Assembly (NCBI GenBank): GCA_030610915.1
Contig: JAUWQS010000154.1
Location: 1 to 5,196 of the forward strand
Direction: 5' to 3'
From: Pseudomonadota bacterium
GTDB lineage: Bacteria > Desulfobacterota > Syntrophia > Syntrophales > JADFWA01
DNA: 5,196 nucleotides
Part shown: one piece after another, positions 1 to 5,196 of the stretch
Layout: every line of letters begins with the position of its first letter
Position numbering within the stretch: position 1 is the stretch's first letter
Translations under genes and position numbers: made by a program
Notes under the pieces: generated by a model
What the model was told of the DNA's origin: nothing
What the model saw: only the letters and a program-made list of their open reading frames with translations
Databases searched by the model: none

Positions 1-141
1 CCTGCTACACGCTCCTGACTTTTATCTGTTTAAAGATGGAGCTGCATTGGAGATCAAACCCTATAGGAAAAGTGCGTAACAACCTGCCATTCTTTAAAGA
101 ATCGGCCTTTAATAAATTTACACAATTAACTTGACACTACC
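1..141 (+). mobile_element. Right end of an IS256-family insertion sequence (truncated by the window edge)
   Basis: The segment holds the 3' end of a transposase frame that runs straight into an IS-like end. Positions 117-141 read as a terminal sequence of the TTTACACAATTAACTTGACA type, followed by CTACC. This is the kind of end found on many IS256 (Mutator) elements, where the last transposase codons overlap the terminal inverted repeat. The exact boundary cannot be fixed because the opposite end lies outside the window; about position 140-141 is likely, give or take a few bases. If the element made the usual 8-bp target duplication, bases close to 142-149 should recur beyond its other end. 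A near-perfect palindrome (89-102) lies within the coding part. The family assignment is from memory of the C-terminal protein motif and the end sequence. Confidence 0.75.
3..134 (+). CDS. IS256-family (Mutator type) transposase, C-terminal 43 residues only
   Basis: The reading frame is open from the left window edge to a TGA at 132-134. The visible peptide contains the core HWRSNPIGKVRNNLPFF and ends in NKFTQLT. The pattern of a hydrophobic stretch (LLTFICLKMEL), then WRSNPIGKVRxNLPF and a terminal FTQ, is typical of the extreme C-terminus of IS256-family transposases, which catalyse cut-and-copy movement of their element through a DDE active site. The catalytic residues, start codon and most of the protein lie outside the window, so it cannot be said whether the gene is intact. 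The last codons overlap the terminal inverted repeat. It is transcribed towards the minus-strand transport operon (convergent). The frame is absent from simple ORF listings because its start is missing. The short alternative frame ending at 77-79 has no recognisable motif. Confidence 0.8.
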   Translation, partial: CYTLLTFICLKMELHWRSNPIGKVRNNLPFFKESAFNKFTQLT

Positions 142-236
142 TCTGTTCCTCTATTCTTTTTTGTAGAGCAAATTATCCGGGGTAATGCCTGGCAAAAATC
201 CTCCTGGACTTTCGATTTCAAATGCTTCTGGTGAGG
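142..236 (-). pseudogene. Remnant of an AlbA_2/RecG-like ATP-binding protein gene, cut by the IS end
   Basis: Directly downstream of the last ATPase stop, the minus strand encodes EAFEIESPGGFLPGITPDNL followed by LYKKE, a TAG stop at 153-151, and then R-N-R up to the IS boundary. The SPGGFxxGITPxNLL string followed shortly by RNR resembles the conserved C-terminal ATPase-like part of AlbA_2 (Schlafen-type) or 'RecG-like' regulators, commonly written as SPGGFPPGITPENI...RNR. Only about 31 codons remain. There is no start, the upstream side is lost at the ATPase stop, the TAG breaks the frame where the family usually continues, and the IS cuts off the rest. This is best read as a decayed fragment, not a working gene. 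The family call rests on motif memory and is moderately uncertain; a short chance match cannot be excluded. Confidence 0.5.
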
Positions 237-1274
237 TTAAAAGCTGTGAATAGCGGTCGATTTAAAAGAAATTAAGATCTCAACGCCTTCCTGGATTTCC
301 AATTCGAAGAGGGATTTTTTGGTGATCAGTGATTTGAAGGTTACTTCTTCTGTCCTGATGTGTACCTCATAATAGAATCCTCTGTCAAATATTACTGAAA
401 CAGTTCCTTTGAATGAATTCCTCATGCTTGAGATGAATGGCTCTTTGCTGAGTACGATGTCCTCCGGTCTTATGGCTATGTATCCGTGGCTGTTGGCAGG
501 AATCCTGCCAAGTTCGATTTTCAGATTATTTATAATAGCCCTCGAACCACTGAACCTTGCAGGGAAAAGATTCTTCATTCCAACGAAATCCGCCACAAAT
601 TTAGAGATCGGTCTTTGAAATATATCTTCAATGCTGCCTGTCTGCGCTATTCTTCCTTCATTCATCACGGCAACCCGATTTGCCAGAGAAAGGGCATCCA
701 CAAAATCATGGGTCACCATCAGAAAGGTGACCCTGGAAGCCCGGTGAAGTCTCTTCAGTCCACTGCGAATCTCTTCTTTGAAACGAGGATCCAGGGCGGA
801 GAGTGGTTCATCGAGGAGAAGCACCCGGGGATTGATCATCAGCGCCCTCGCCAGCGCTACACGCTGCAGTTCACCGCCGCTCAAGTTCTCAGGGAAGCGC
901 TGCTCAATGTATTCAATGTCGAGATCGTGAAGGAGGCGATCCAGTCTTTCCTTTGCCTCTTTTCTGTCAACTTTGTGAAAACGAAGGCCGTATTTAATGT
1001 TTTCGATGACGGTGAGATGTGGGAAGAGTGCGTAGTCCTGATAGACAATGCTGACCCCCCGCTTTTCAGGCGGCAGCCTGGTGACATCATTCCCTTCTAT
1101 AATTATTCGTCCGCTTTTCACAGGGACGAGACCGACCAAAGCCTCCAGAAGGACTGTCTTGCCTGCCCCGGTGGGACCCATCAAGACAAAAAATCCCCCT
1201 TCTTCTATGGAAAGATTGATATCATGGAGGTTAAATCCCGGCAGGCTTATGTTAAGACTTTCTGTCTTTATCAT
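237..1274 (-). CDS. wtpC: Tungstate/molybdate ABC transporter ATP-binding protein (WtpC/ModC type)
   Basis: This 345-residue cytoplasmic ATPase would energise oxyanion import through the permease encoded just upstream. Seen in the sequence: Walker A GPTGAGKT (33-40), Q-loop Q79 in VYQDYALFPHLTV, ABC signature LSGGE (131-135), Walker B VLLLDEP (151-157), D-loop SALD (159-162) and switch histidine H189 in VTHD. A C-terminal region from about 230 contains IRPEDI (268-273) and a TOBE-like fold region (about 283-345). The length matches ModC/WtpC proteins that have this extension; in some of these (for example Methanosarcina acetivorans ModC) it binds the oxyanion and inhibits transport. A start at 1346 would add 24 residues that overlap the permease gene and lack family similarity. 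The ATG at 1274 gives the normal MIKTESLNI start and a 4-base ATGA overlap with the permease stop, indicating translational coupling. Specificity between W and Mo is inferred from the neighbouring wtpA. Confidence 0.88.
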   Translation of the reverse strand: MIKTESLNISLPGFNLHDINLSIEEGGFFVLMGPTGAGKTVLLEALVGLVPVKSGRIIIEGNDVTRLPPEKRGVSIVYQDYALFPHLTVIENIKYGLRFHKVDRKEAKERLDRLLHDLDIEYIEQRFPENLSGGELQRVALARALMINPRVLLLDEPLSALDPRFKEEIRSGLKRLHRASRVTFLMVTHDFVDALSLANRVAVMNEGRIAQTGSIEDIFQRPISKFVADFVGMKNLFPARFSGSRAIINNLKIELGRIPANSHGYIAIRPEDIVLSKEPFISSMRNSFKGTVSVIFDRGFYYEVHIRTEEVTFKSLITKKSLFELEIQEGVEILISFKSTAIHSF

Positions 1275-2056
1275 GTTTCTTTCTTCCGGGGCGAAGTCAG
1301 GATACGCAGGCTCAGAAAGAGTATAAGGCAGATAGAAACCAGCCATACCGCAACCGGCTGGGAATATTTCAGTCCATAAGCCTCAAAACGTTCATAGATC
1401 ATAACCGGCGCTATCATGGGATGGTAGGCAACTATCACGACCGCCCCGAATTCACTGATCGCCCTGGCGGAGCACATTATTATACCGACAAGCATGCTGC
1501 GCCAGGCAAGTGGAAATGTGATTCGGCAGAACGTGCTGAACATAGATGCCCCCAGGCTCCGGGATACTTTTTCCAGCCTGGGGGAGATGCCTTCAAAACC
1601 TTCTTTAACCGCATTTATATAAAAGGGCATACCCACAAAGGTCAGAACAATAACGATCCCGGTTACACTTCCCATGATGCGTATGCCAAGCTCACTGAAG
1701 ATCTGTCCGAGCCAGTAATTTCTCCCGGCAATACTGAGGATAGCGATTCCCACCACGGGGTGTGGAATAACGATCGGCAGGTCAATAATGCTTTCCACCA
1801 GTCTTTTGCCCGCGAAGTCCGTTCGGGCCAGCAGATACGCAAGGGGTGTTCCAAAGACAAAGGAAATAAGGGCGGCCAGTCCCGCGGTATAGATGCTCAA
1901 CCAGATCGACCGGAGTACATCTTTGTCCCTGATTGTCTCCCTGAGCATCGAAAGTGAGGGCGCTGTTATCATCTCTATCAGCGGAAGGAGAATAAAAGCC
2001 ATAATCACAAGACCGCATGAGATGGTAATCCAGAAAAACGGTTCTTTTTTTGTCAT
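1271..2056 (-). CDS. wtpB: Tungstate/molybdate ABC transporter permease (WtpB/ModB type)
   Basis: This 261-residue inner-membrane protein should form the homodimeric channel for the oxyanion. It has about six hydrophobic segments (roughly residues 8-30, 50-75, 88-110, 128-150, 187-210 and 233-252). The cytoplasmic coupling (EAA) loop, which docks on the ATPase, is at about 161-184: LEKVSRSLGASMFSTFCRIT followed by FPLA. The C-terminal stretch AYHPMIAPVMIYERFEAYGL with the following SQPVAV closely resembles archaeal-type ModB/WtpB proteins, which is why this permease, not the upstream one, is paired with the WtpA-type binding protein. The ATG at 2056 is preceded by an AAGGAA ribosome site at 2070-2065. 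The gene follows the binding-protein gene after a structured 176-base spacer, and its TGA overlaps the ATG of the downstream ATPase gene. Confidence 0.88.
   Translation of the reverse strand: MTKKEPFFWITISCGLVIMAFILLPLIEMITAPSLSMLRETIRDKDVLRSIWLSIYTAGLAALISFVFGTPLAYLLARTDFAGKRLVESIIDLPIVIPHPVVGIAILSIAGRNYWLGQIFSELGIRIMGSVTGIVIVLTFVGMPFYINAVKEGFEGISPRLEKVSRSLGASMFSTFCRITFPLAWRSMLVGIIMCSARAISEFGAVVIVAYHPMIAPVMIYERFEAYGLKYSQPVAVWLVSICLILFLSLRILTSPRKKET
1283..1287 (-). promoter_or_regulatory. Ribosome binding site deciding the wtpC start
   Basis: GGAAG on the minus strand lies 8 bases before the ATG at 1274, inside the end of the permease gene. Together with the ATGA stop/start overlap it supports 1274 over the upstream in-frame ATG at 1346. 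It is a modest match to the Shine-Dalgarno consensus, so coupling to permease translation probably contributes. Confidence 0.5.
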
Positions 2057-2082
2057 TCAACAATTTCCTTACCGAACAGCCT

Positions 2083-2095
2083 CGCCCTGTGGGCG
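2083..2095 (-). repeat. Short inverted repeat before the wtpB ribosome site
   Basis: CGCCC and GGGCG form a 5-bp GC-rich stem with a 3-base loop, 12 bases upstream of the AAGGAA ribosome site of the permease gene. A small hairpin here could tune ribosome access, but an inverted repeat this short can arise by chance. Confidence 0.3.
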
Positions 2096-2110
2096 CTATA
2101 CCTTACAATT

Positions 2111-2148
2111 ATGAAGGGTGGCATATATTTCTATATGCCACCCTTCAT
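2111..2148 (-). repeat. Perfect 17-bp inverted repeat: GAAA-tetraloop hairpin between wtpA and wtpB
   Basis: Arms 2111-2127 (ATGAAGGGTGGCATATA) and 2132-2148 are exact reverse complements, separated by 4 bases. In the operon's mRNA (minus strand) the loop reads GAAA, a stable GNRA tetraloop, which favours an RNA hairpin in this orientation. After the 3' arm the minus strand continues AATTGTAAGG, with no run of U, so it does not match a canonical intrinsic terminator. Its place, after the binding-protein gene and before its permease, is where hairpins such as the REP elements of malE-malF stabilise the upstream mRNA so that binding protein is made in excess. That role is inferred. A protein-binding DNA palindrome or a small dispersed repeat element are the main alternatives. 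Confidence 0.9.
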
Positions 2149-2229
2149 TATCGAGTATAAAATCCGATCCTGCATCTTCTCTAATGCAGTGTAATGCTTC
2201 AGGGTTGCGATATGTGCGGCTGAAGCCAT
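2131..2229 (-). CDS. Possible small ORF of 32 codons right after wtpA (doubtful)
   Basis: An ATG at 2229 lies 3 bases after the TAG stop of the binding-protein gene, in the same frame, and opens a 32-codon frame that ends at a TAG inside the loop of the large hairpin. The peptide starts MASAAHIATLKHYTALEKMQ and ends with YSIMKGGI. It is unrelated to any family I recognise, has no clear membrane segment and may be partly helical. There is no good ribosome site; translation would depend on reinitiation after the binding-protein stop. The binding protein already ends in the normal place for its family (…LVEVKE), so this is not obviously a lost C-terminus. It may simply be open by chance. Confidence 0.2.
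   Translation of the reverse strand: MASAAHIATLKHYTALEKMQDRILYSIMKGGI
2170..2189 (-). repeat. Inverted repeat CTGCAT-N8-ATGCAG in the wtpA-wtpB spacer
   Basis: Perfect 6-bp arms at 2170-2175 and 2184-2189 enclose an 8-base loop. The repeat lies between the binding-protein stop and the large hairpin. Alone it is weak evidence, but together with the neighbouring inverted repeats it suggests that the spacer RNA is folded. Confidence 0.4.
2196..2226 (-). repeat. Inverted repeat GCTTCAG-N17-CTGAAGC just after wtpA
   Basis: Perfect 7-bp arms at 2196-2202 and 2220-2226 enclose a 17-base loop. It begins about seven bases after the binding-protein stop codon. It could be an RNA stem or a protein-binding site; no function is shown by the sequence. 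Confidence 0.4.
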
Positions 2230-2232
2230 GCG

Positions 2233-3246
2233 CTACTCTTTTACTTCGACCAGTCCTTGCAGCCCTTCAGGAAGTTGTGTCCTCATCTCTTCAGTAGGCA
2301 CCCTGCAGGGGATAAATGGGGGCTGTCCCATCTCTTTAAGGATCCTAAGTCCACCACTTGGCTCCAAAAGATACTCAAGAAAGGCGATCGCAGCCTTCCT
2401 GTTAGGCGCATCTTTTATCAGGGTAACTCCATAGGTGCAGGATTTCCCCTTCTTCTTTATGGTTGTTCCCGGTCTCTTGCCGGTGAGCTCTACCTCCGCC
2501 TGCTTGTAGAATTTGTCATACTTATAATTTCCGAGGTTGATATGATCCGGGAGTTCCACAAATCTGAGGCCGTGCTGAACCGCCACCGACCTGTATTCCC
2601 AGGCATAATCCATATTTCCGGTCTGCAGGAGGGCAACCAGTTCCACCGATTTGGGCCTGATATTTTCCACTGGCCGGTTAGCGATCAAACGCCGGTACAG
2701 TCCAGGTATCTTATAGTATTTCTCTGCTAATTGAAGACCCATCAAGGATCGGTAACCGCATGGGTCTGCGTTTGGATCGGAGTGTCCCCATACGACACCC
2801 TTCTTTTGAAGAATCTTATGCCAGTTGTCGGCATTAATTTCCCCGGCATATCTGCTTTTGTCCGTATAACAGAGGACGAGCCGGTTGGTGGCAAATCTGA
2901 TATTCCAGTTCGCATATTCAGGGATGAGCATCCCATCAATAACGGTGAAATCGGCGGAGGCCATGATATCGCAGGTTTTTTTGAGTTCGGTGATCTTCCT
3001 CGCACACCTGCGGCTTCCCGCCGCCTCCCTGATAATGTCAACACCGGTGTGTTTGGCCTCAAATGCCTTCTCCATCTCGGCAAAGGGGATGGTCAGACTC
3101 CCTGCATGGAAGATGATTACCTTGCCGGCCGGCTGATTCTCTCCGGCGCTTCCCATCGTCCATCCCGCCTGGGGATAGATCAGCAGGCCCGCCATAAAAA
3201 ACGCAAAAAACAGGGTAATTATTGAAATCCGCTCTCTTTCCCTCAT
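2233..3246 (-). CDS. wtpA: Tungstate/molybdate ABC transporter substrate-binding protein (WtpA type)
   Basis: This 337-residue periplasmic protein captures WO4(2-)/MoO4(2-) and hands it to the permease. An N-terminal Sec signal is visible: basic RERER, a hydrophobic core (about 7-24) and a likely cleavage near residues 27-34. There is no lipobox cysteine, so the protein is probably soluble. Family marks are [10 protein letters not shown] (46-55), AGSRRCARK (76-84), DIMASAD (93-99), TNRLVLCYT (120-128), [11 protein letters not shown] (156-166), RPKSVELV (197-204) and [10 protein letters not shown] (213-222), then LPDHINLGN. In the archaeal members studied structurally (A. fulgidus ModA/WtpA), two carboxylates add to the oxyanion shell to give octahedral coordination. 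D161 and E217 look like their equivalents, with S50 and S78 as probable further ligands. This places the protein in the WtpA subfamily, not classical E. coli-type ModA. The start is supported by a strong AAGGAGGT. Metal preference cannot be read from the sequence. Confidence 0.93.
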   Translation of the reverse strand: MRERERISIITLFFAFFMAGLLIYPQAGWTMGSAGENQPAGKVIIFHAGSLTIPFAEMEKAFEAKHTGVDIIREAAGSRRCARKITELKKTCDIMASADFTVIDGMLIPEYANWNIRFATNRLVLCYTDKSRYAGEINADNWHKILQKKGVVWGHSDPNADPCGYRSLMGLQLAEKYYKIPGLYRRLIANRPVENIRPKSVELVALLQTGNMDYAWEYRSVAVQHGLRFVELPDHINLGNYKYDKFYKQAEVELTGKRPGTTIKKKGKSCTYGVTLIKDAPNRKAAIAFLEYLLEPSGGLRILKEMGQPPFIPCRVPTEEMRTQLPEGLQGLVEVKE

Positions 3247-3252
3247 TTCATA

Positions 3253-3260
3253 ACCTCCTT
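3253..3260 (-). promoter_or_regulatory. Strong ribosome binding site of wtpA
   Basis: AAGGAGGT on the minus strand, with its core GG 7 bases before the ATG at 3246, is a near-perfect anti-16S match. It is clearly the strongest site in the window, in keeping with a binding protein made in excess over its membrane partners. Confidence 0.85.
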
Positions 3261-3283
3261 GGTTTTATAAAGTTTTGGTTTAA
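3259..3283 (-). repeat. Short direct repeat in the wtpC-like gene/wtpA spacer
   Basis: TTGGTTTTA (3259-3267) and TTGGTTTAA (3275-3283) on the + strand repeat at a 16-base offset, overlapping the wtpA ribosome site at one end. The 53-base spacer shows no convincing -35/-10 promoter. The repeat could be an operator or mere AT-rich similarity. Confidence 0.25.
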
Positions 3284-3299
3284 ATGCCCAGGTTCACGT

Positions 3300-4343
3300 T
3301 TACATTAAATGAACATCGGATGCCTTAAAGGTAAGATAGGCCGACATTCCCTCTCTTAACTCCATATCATCCAATGATCGCCTTGTTATTATGGCGGAAA
3401 TGGGAATGCCGCAATCAGCCACTATCTTAATTGTGGCGCCCTTATCGATAATAGCCACTATCTTTCCATTGAATGAATTTCTGGCGCTTGACTCTATTTT
3501 ATTTCTTGAAATCAAGATATCCTCCGGCCTGATAGAGACGGTGCAATCTCCCGATTTACAAGCAGTAGAGACAATCGCTGACCCGTCGATATCAATATCG
3601 GAGATACCATTATTGATAGTAGAGTTGCCCTTGAACAGGTTTTCAACACCTACAAAATTGGCAACGAATTCGCAGTTAGGTCTCCTGAATACATCGTCCG
3701 GCCTGCCCACCTGAATGATCTTTCCATCATTCATCACCGCCACGGAGTCTCCAAGGGAAAATACCTCTTCAAAGCTGTGCGTTACATGAATTATAGTAAT
3801 CCCGGTAACTGAGTGGATCTTTTTTAACTCGTGCCGCAGATCTTCCCTTGTTTGTGTATCCAGGGCCGATAAAGGTTCATCTAAAAGCAGAGCATTAGGT
3901 TCCGTCACCACTGCCCGCGCTATGGCAATTCTCTGCTTTTCGCCTCCACTCAAGGTGCCGGGGAAGCGATGAAACAGATGACGGATATTCAGCATTCGTG
4001 AGATATCCTCTATTTTCTCTTTGATCTCTTCTATTGGAATCTTCTTTAGCTTCAGGCCAAAGGCAATATTCTTTTCTACTGTCAGATGGGGGAAGAGCAT
4101 ATAATCCTGATAGACCATGCTGATATTTCTCCTTCTTGGAGGGATATCTGTAATATCTCTTCCATCCATCAGGATTTTGCCGCTATCAGGGTTATAAATG
4201 CCGGCTATTGCCTCCAGGAGAATGGTCTTCCCTGCCCCGGTGGGCCCCAATATCATGAAGTATTCACCTGTTCCTATATCGAGAGTGACATCCTTTAAAA
4301 AGAATTCACCCAGGTTCTTGGATATATTCTCAATTTTTATCAT
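3300..4343 (-). CDS. modC: Second oxyanion ABC transporter ATP-binding protein (ModC/WtpC-like)
   Basis: This 347-residue ATPase is a paralogue of the one encoded at 1274-237 and is the partner of the permease encoded just upstream. Seen: Walker A GPTGAGKT (33-40), Q79 in VYQDYMLFPHLTV, signature LSGGE (131-135), Walker B ALLLDEP (151-157), D-loop SALD (159-162) and switch histidine H189 in HVTHS. The C-terminal regulatory part contains IRPEDI (271-276) and a TOBE-like region from about 287 to the end. A CKSGDC pair (262-267) is not shared with the other ATPase. The codons look more AT-rich than in the downstream paralogue, as judged by eye. The ATG follows the permease stop after 2 bases, and a weak AGGG (4357-4354) precedes it, so translation is probably coupled. 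Molybdate or tungstate is inferred from family resemblance and context; other oxyanions such as sulfate are less likely. Confidence 0.85.
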   Translation of the reverse strand: MIKIENISKNLGEFFLKDVTLDIGTGEYFMILGPTGAGKTILLEAIAGIYNPDSGKILMDGRDITDIPPRRRNISMVYQDYMLFPHLTVEKNIAFGLKLKKIPIEEIKEKIEDISRMLNIRHLFHRFPGTLSGGEKQRIAIARAVVTEPNALLLDEPLSALDTQTREDLRHELKKIHSVTGITIIHVTHSFEEVFSLGDSVAVMNDGKIIQVGRPDDVFRRPNCEFVANFVGVENLFKGNSTINNGISDIDIDGSAIVSTACKSGDCTVSIRPEDILISRNKIESSARNSFNGKIVAIIDKGATIKIVADCGIPISAIITRRSLDDMELREGMSAYLTFKASDVHLM

Positions 4344-4345
4344 TC

Positions 4346-5146
4346 CTAAAATACCCTGGCAAAGCCCCCATACCTCTCAAAAATGAAGAGAGATCCAAGG
4401 GATATTACTATCAGGATGGTTGCAGCAGCAATGGCCAGGTTGAGCTCTCCGCATGACATATTCAGATAAAGTGAGATGGGAAGCGTCTCGGTCTTCATTC
4501 TTGTTGCCCCCGCTAACATTAACGCAGCCCCGAACTCGCCTATCCCTTTCGACCACGTTATAATAGATCCGGCCAGGAGCCCGTTTTTTGCCAGAGGAAG
4601 CGTTACGTGCCAGAATGCCTGTGTATCGGTACAGCCCAGTGTCTGAGCTACGTGTTCATATCTTGGATTTATGCCCTGAAATGTTCCCCGAAGTATCCTG
4701 AACATAAAGGGGACATTTACAAAGAACTGGGCGATTACAATCCCAAGCGGTGTAAAGACAAAGACAAGTCCGGCTTCCGCAAGCGCTTTCCCAAATGATG
4801 TTGTGCCGAACAGTATCAACAGGCCAACTCCGGCGACGAGGGGCGGTAATGCCAGCGGGGCATCCAGTATGGTGTTGATCAGGCTCTTTCCAAAGAAATC
4901 GTATCTGGCGAGTGCGTATTCCGTTGGTATCGATATGATAATACACAAAATAGTCGATATAAGAGAGGTTATCAGGCTTAGTTCTATCGCAAACCGTATC
5001 TCTCTGGAACAAACGCTTGTGATCAGCGCCGGAAGCGTAGTGTGAGTGACGACACATATAATCTGCACCAGGATAAAAAGGGCGAGAAGCAGGCTGAAGA
5101 ATATAGAAATAATCTTGATTTTTGAAACATTTCCTCTATTTGACAT
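4346..5146 (-). CDS. modB: Second oxyanion ABC transporter permease (ModB-like)
   Basis: This 266-residue inner-membrane permease has about six hydrophobic segments (roughly residues 11-33, 52-76, 92-113, 124-147, 187-212 and 235-256). The EAA coupling loop is at about 164-187 (EHVAQTLGCTDTQAFWHVTL followed by PLAK), and a conserved GIGEFGAALMLAGAT stretch (201-215) follows. The tail LPISLYLNMSCGELNLAIAA (222-241) is characteristic of ModB-type molybdate permeases and differs from the other permease here, so this is a distinct subtype and not a recent duplicate. The start is the ATG at 5146, with GAAGGT (5159-5154) at suitable distance and a farther AGGAGG (5166-5161). It heads the visible operon. 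No dedicated binding-protein gene is visible; one may lie just upstream outside the window, or wtpA may serve it. Confidence 0.85.
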   Translation of the reverse strand: MSNRGNVSKIKIISIFFSLLLALFILVQIICVVTHTTLPALITSVCSREIRFAIELSLITSLISTILCIIISIPTEYALARYDFFGKSLINTILDAPLALPPLVAGVGLLILFGTTSFGKALAEAGLVFVFTPLGIVIAQFFVNVPFMFRILRGTFQGINPRYEHVAQTLGCTDTQAFWHVTLPLAKNGLLAGSIITWSKGIGEFGAALMLAGATRMKTETLPISLYLNMSCGELNLAIAAATILIVISLGSLFIFERYGGFARVF

Positions 5147-5196
5147 CGTGTTTACCTTCGCCTCCTACTCGCTTCTGTGTTTTCCAGGTTTGCCTC
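5147..5196 (-). other. Upstream edge: leader or end of an unseen gene
   Basis: Fifty bases before the first permease gene hold its ribosome site. All three minus-strand frames enter from the edge open: one ends at a TAA at 5154-5152 (tail …NTEASRRRR), one at a TAG at 5138-5136 inside the permease gene, and one earlier. None shows a recognisable protein end, so I cannot say whether a binding-protein gene precedes. Confidence 0.3.

Noticed and set aside
89..102. 14-bp palindrome as an operon terminator
   Set aside because: It lies inside the transposase coding region (codons for PFFKES) and has no U-tract after it in either direction.
1275..1346. Upstream in-frame ATG at 1346 giving a 369-residue ATPase
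   Set aside because: The extra 24 residues lie entirely over the end of the permease gene and have no ATPase-family character. The ATG at 1274 gives the usual N-terminus and an ATGA overlap.
486..1379. 297-codon open frame on the + strand opposite the last ATPase gene
   Set aside because: It is antisense to a gene with every ABC motif, its translation has no recognisable motif, and long shadow frames are common opposite such genes.
2111..2148. Intrinsic terminator ending the wtpA transcript
   Set aside because: No U-run follows the stem on either strand, so the canonical form is missing. Kept only as a hairpin of uncertain role.
2111..2148. ModE- or TunR-type operator
   Set aside because: The AT-rich centre loosely recalls ModE boxes, but the arms are not a match I can defend, and an internal spacer after wtpA is an odd place for the main operator.
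2131..2235. Pyrrolysine or other TAG readthrough in the binding protein
   Set aside because: The protein already ends at the normal family position (…LVEVKE). No Pyl machinery is visible, and the ATPase and permease genes also use TAG or other stops normally.
1..5196. CRISPR array, tRNA or rRNA genes, phage genes
   Set aside because: No regularly spaced repeats, no cloverleaf or rRNA-like stretches and no phage-type proteins are seen. Nearly all of the window is explained by transporter genes.

Overview
The window looks like an anaerobic bacterial chromosome segment devoted to tungstate/molybdate oxyanion uptake. All five full-length genes are on the minus strand and lie within a few bases of each other, apart from two short spacers. 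Read in the direction of transcription (right to left), the order is permease (5146-4346), ATPase (4343-3300), periplasmic binding protein (3246-2233), second permease (2056-1271) and second ATPase (1274-237). The last three form a complete WtpABC-type transporter. The first two are a second, paralogous permease/ATPase pair whose own binding protein is not in the window. The binding protein has a Sec-type signal without a lipobox cysteine, which suggests a diderm (Gram-negative) host. WtpA-type proteins are best known from archaea but also occur in Desulfobacterota and similar anaerobes, so a Desulfobacterota-like bacterium is my guess; the sequence alone does not prove it.

Left edge (1-236): the + strand carries the last 43 codons of an IS256-family transposase, running into the terminal inverted repeat of that insertion sequence at about 117-141. 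The element abuts a short minus-strand gene remnant (236-142). Its residues resemble the SPGGFxxGITP motif of AlbA_2/RecG-like ATP-binding proteins; an in-frame stop interrupts it, and it is then cut off at the IS end. The uptake operon therefore sits next to decayed mobile or accessory DNA.

Middle (2057-2232): the 176-base spacer between the binding-protein gene and its permease gene is the most unusual stretch. It contains a perfect 17-bp inverted repeat (2111-2148). In the operon's mRNA this would fold into a hairpin closed by a GAAA (GNRA) tetraloop. There is no U-tract after it, so it looks more like an mRNA-stabilising or processing structure, or an attenuator, than a classical intrinsic terminator. 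Two weaker inverted repeats and a 32-codon reading frame, in frame with and just after the binding-protein stop, lie in the same spacer.

How the genes would work together: the binding protein captures WO4(2-) or MoO4(2-) in the periplasm and delivers it to a permease homodimer driven by a dimer of the ATPase. Both ATPases carry a C-terminal extension of the TOBE type, which in some ModC proteins senses the oxyanion. One binding protein may serve one or both permease/ATPase pairs.
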